Shown in pieces: positions 4,731 to 6,282 of a stretch of DNA of 6,282 bases. This stretch comes from Chloroflexota bacterium (lineage in GTDB: Bacteria; Chloroflexota; Dehalococcoidia; SM23-28-2; RBG-16-64-32). The stretch spans positions 1-6,282 of the forward strand of contig JADFKG010000121.1 in the NCBI GenBank assembly GCA_022565075.1, read 5' to 3'. How positions within the stretch are numbered: position 1 is the stretch's first letter; the number at the start of each line of letters is the position of its first letter. The translations under genes and the position numbers were made by a program. Below the pieces are notes generated by a model, which was given only the letters and a program-made list of their open reading frames with translations, was not told the DNA's origin and did no database searches.

Positions 4731-5687
4731 ATGGACCTGCACGTTGACCTCGTGAGCGGCGGCAAGCGGCAGCTTTCGCTGGCGAATCCCGTGATGACGG
4801 CGTCCGGGACGTTCGGAAACGGGCTCGAGTACCAGAAGATCTTCGACATCCAGCGGCTGGGCGCGATCGTCAGCAAGGCGATCACACGCAAGCCGCGCCG
4901 GGGCAACGTGCAACCGCGCATCGCCGAGACGGCCGCGGGGATGATCAACTCGATCGGCCTGCAGAACATCGGCCTTTCCGCGATCATCCGCGACGTGGCG
5001 CCGGTCTGGGAGACGTGGGAGGTGCCGGTGATCGCCAACATCGCCGGCGAGACGGTGGACGACTACGCCGAGCTGGCCTCGCGCCTGGACGGCGTCGCCG
5101 GCGTCGCCGCCATCGAGATCAACATCAGCTGCCCGAACGTCGAGAGCGGCCTCGAGTTCGGCGCCGACCCGGACGCCGCGAACAAGGTGACGAACGCCGT
5201 GCGGCAGCGCACCGACCTGCCGCTGATCGTCAAGCTGACGCCGAACGTCACCGACATCGCGGGCGTCGCCTCGGCCGTTGTCGATGGTGGCGCGGACGCC
5301 CTGACGCTGATCAATACGTATCCGGCGATGAGCATCGACGTGCGCACGCGGCAGCCGGCGCTGGGCTGGGGCGCCGGCGGCATGTCCGGGCCCGCACTGA
5401 AGCCGATCGCCGTGCGCCTGGTATACCTCGTCTCGCAGGTCGTGGACGTGCCGGTGATCGGCTGCGGCGGGATCACGACGGGCGAGGACGCGGTCGAGTT
5501 CCTGCTGGCGGGGGCGTCGGCCGTACAGGTGGGCACGGCGACGTTCCGCAGCCCGCGCGCGGCGCTGGACGTGCTCGAAGGTATCGAAGCGTACATGCGC
5601 GAGGAAGGCGTCGAGGACGTGTCCTCGCTGGTCGGCGCGGCTCACGAGTCCAAAGCCGAACCCCGGCCCGCCCGGGCGACCGGTTGA
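4731..5687 (+). CDS. pyrD: Dihydroorotate dehydrogenase, class 1B catalytic subunit
   Basis: This 318-residue TIM-barrel flavoprotein oxidises dihydroorotate to orotate, the fourth step of pyrimidine synthesis. Class 1 is shown by catalytic Cys134 in NISCPN (131-136); class 2 enzymes use Ser. Other active-site and FMN-binding elements: SKAIT with Lys50, NSIGLQN at 73-79, VKLTPN with Lys168 at 167-172, INTYP with Asn195, GGMSGP at 216-221, GCGGI at 244-248 and GTATF at 268-272. The 1B form works with PyrK, and a PyrK-like gene is present at 3-785. There is no N-terminal membrane helix, so the enzyme is cytoplasmic. The C-terminal 15 or so residues (charged, Ala/Pro-rich) extend beyond the usual end. 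ATG 4731 is preferred to GTG 4728 directly before it; no clear Shine-Dalgarno precedes either, and an extended -10 lies just upstream. The last 4 bases (TTGA) overlap the start of the next gene. Confidence 0.95.
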   Translation: MDLHVDLVSGGKRQLSLANPVMTASGTFGNGLEYQKIFDIQRLGAIVSKAITRKPRRGNVQPRIAETAAGMINSIGLQNIGLSAIIRDVAPVWETWEVPVIANIAGETVDDYAELASRLDGVAGVAAIEINISCPNVESGLEFGADPDAANKVTNAVRQRTDLPLIVKLTPNVTDIAGVASAVVDGGADALTLINTYPAMSIDVRTRQPALGWGAGGMSGPALKPIAVRLVYLVSQVVDVPVIGCGGITTGEDAVEFLLAGASAVQVGTATFRSPRAALDVLEGIEAYMREEGVEDVSSLVGAAHESKAEPRPARATG

Positions 5688-6282
5688 GCGACGGCAGCGG
5701 CGATCTGCTCGCCGTCCACACCTCGGACCTGCATATCGACGGCCGCTTCGCCGACGAGTTCCATCCGCTCTGCCGGGTGCTGGAGACGGCGAAGACGCTG
5801 GAGGCGGACCTCATCCTGCTGGCGGGCGACATCTTCGACCACAACCGCGTGCCGCTGGCGCAGATCGACGCCGTGGCGCGAATGCTGGGCGACGCGGGCA
5901 CCCAGATCGTCGTCCTGCCGGGCAACCACGACCCGATTACGGCGGATTCGGTCTACCGCCGAGGCGGGCTGGCGGACGTGCCGAACGTGCACGTGCTGGG
6001 GGTGAGCAGCGAGGAGCGATTCGTCTGGACGGAGCGCGACCTGGAGGTCTGGGGCCGCGCGCACTTCGACTACGAGAACATGTCGCCGCTGCGGGACGCG
6101 CCGCCGCTGGTGGCCGGGCGGCGGATCGCGATGGGGCACGGGCACTGGCTGAAGACGGAGGAGGACGCGCACCGTGGCTGGCTGATCACGGACGAAGACA
6201 TCGCCTCGACGGGAGCAGCGTACGTGGCGCTGGGCCACTGGCCGCAGGCGGGACCCGCCGGCGACGGCCGCGTGCCGGCCTA
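5684..6282 (+). CDS. Calcineurin-like metallophosphoesterase, SbcD/Mre11-like exonuclease superfamily (3' truncated by window)
   Basis: An open frame of 199 codons runs off the end of the window. It shows the metallophosphoesterase motifs in order: Asp15-x-His17 (TSDLHID), Gly48-Asp49 (LAGDIFDHN), Gly80-Asn81-His82-Asp83 (LPGNHDP), His152/His154 (MGHGHW) and Gly184-His185 (YVALGHW). The order and wording (AGDIFD, YVALGH) resemble SbcD/YhaO-type DNA nucleases, but a phosphatase with another substrate is possible. At the last motif the expected GHxH reads GHWP, so the second His is not where it normally lies; some branches lack it. I chose TTG 5684: the first beta strand begins at residue 7, no other start codon lies nearby upstream in frame, and it overlaps the pyrD stop as TTGA. 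No Shine-Dalgarno is evident, so coupling to pyrD translation is likely. A partner ATPase (SbcC-like), if any, would lie beyond the window. Confidence 0.85.
   Translation, partial: MSDGSGDLLAVHTSDLHIDGRFADEFHPLCRVLETAKTLEADLILLAGDIFDHNRVPLAQIDAVARMLGDAGTQIVVLPGNHDPITADSVYRRGGLADVPNVHVLGVSSEERFVWTERDLEVWGRAHFDYENMSPLRDAPPLVAGRRIAMGHGHWLKTEEDAHRGWLITDEDIASTGAAYVALGHWPQAGPAGDGRVPA

Noticed and set aside
4719..5645. Long reverse-strand open frame of 308 codons opposite pyrD
   Set aside because: It lies wholly antisense to a well-recognised enzyme gene. Its translation is Arg/Asp/His-rich, as expected from the complement of GC-rich codons, and it has no family motif.
5642..6238. Reverse-strand open frame of 198 codons opposite the metallophosphoesterase gene
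   Set aside because: Low-complexity Arg/Val/His/Gln translation typical of a shadow frame. The forward strand carries clear motifs.
1..6282. CRISPR array, tRNA/rRNA genes, insertion sequences, attachment sites
   Set aside because: No repeat-spacer pattern, cloverleaf or CCA-type end, transposase motif or terminal inverted repeat was seen on either strand by eye.

Overview
The window is GC-rich (roughly two thirds G+C in the core genes), densely packed bacterial DNA, mostly housekeeping and metabolic. It suggests an aerobic or facultative member of a high-GC phylum. The set of a PyrK/PyrD-type dihydroorotate dehydrogenase, an Mrp carrier with an N-terminal DUF59 domain and a small CxH/CxxC zinc-ribbon protein reminds me of Chloroflexota (Dehalococcoidia-like) genomes. 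That placement is an impression from gene content, not proof. I saw no phage, transposon, CRISPR or RNA gene.

Layout. A forward block (3-1954) holds a PyrK-like iron-sulfur flavoprotein (3-785), a membrane-anchored type I copper cupredoxin (798-1202) and an unrecognised 251-residue protein (1199-1954). The last starts by an ATGA overlap and has clearly lower G+C than its neighbours. A metallo-beta-lactamase-fold hydrolase (2018-2842) follows, with its own strong ribosome binding site and a candidate promoter whose perfect -35 overlaps the stop codon of the previous gene. It converges, with a 9-base gap, on a reverse-strand mrp/apbC gene (2852-3958).

A 274-base AT-rich divergent region (3959-4232) separates mrp from a forward 105-residue zinc-ribbon protein (4233-4550). 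It contains an extended -10 promoter overlapped by inverted repeats, and a leader whose last hairpin covers the ribosome binding site. A 12-bp hairpin terminator (4571-4605) closes that unit. The forward pyrD gene (4731-5687) follows, with an extended -10 element so close to the start codon that the transcript could be leaderless. A metallophosphoesterase of the SbcD/Mre11-like superfamily (5684-6282) overlaps pyrD by 4 bases and runs off the window. No gap between genes exceeds 300 bases.

How the genes fit together. PyrD (class 1B) and PyrK would together form the NAD-linked dihydroorotate dehydrogenase of pyrimidine synthesis. Here they lie on the same strand but about 3.9 kb apart, with unrelated genes between them, whereas the family norm is adjacency. 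Mrp would deliver iron-sulfur clusters, which PyrK needs, but no operon link is visible. I did not find a clearly new multi-gene system. The points most worth a second look are the low-GC orphan gene, the structured leader of the zinc-ribbon gene, the possibly leaderless pyrD and the split pyrK/pyrD pair.
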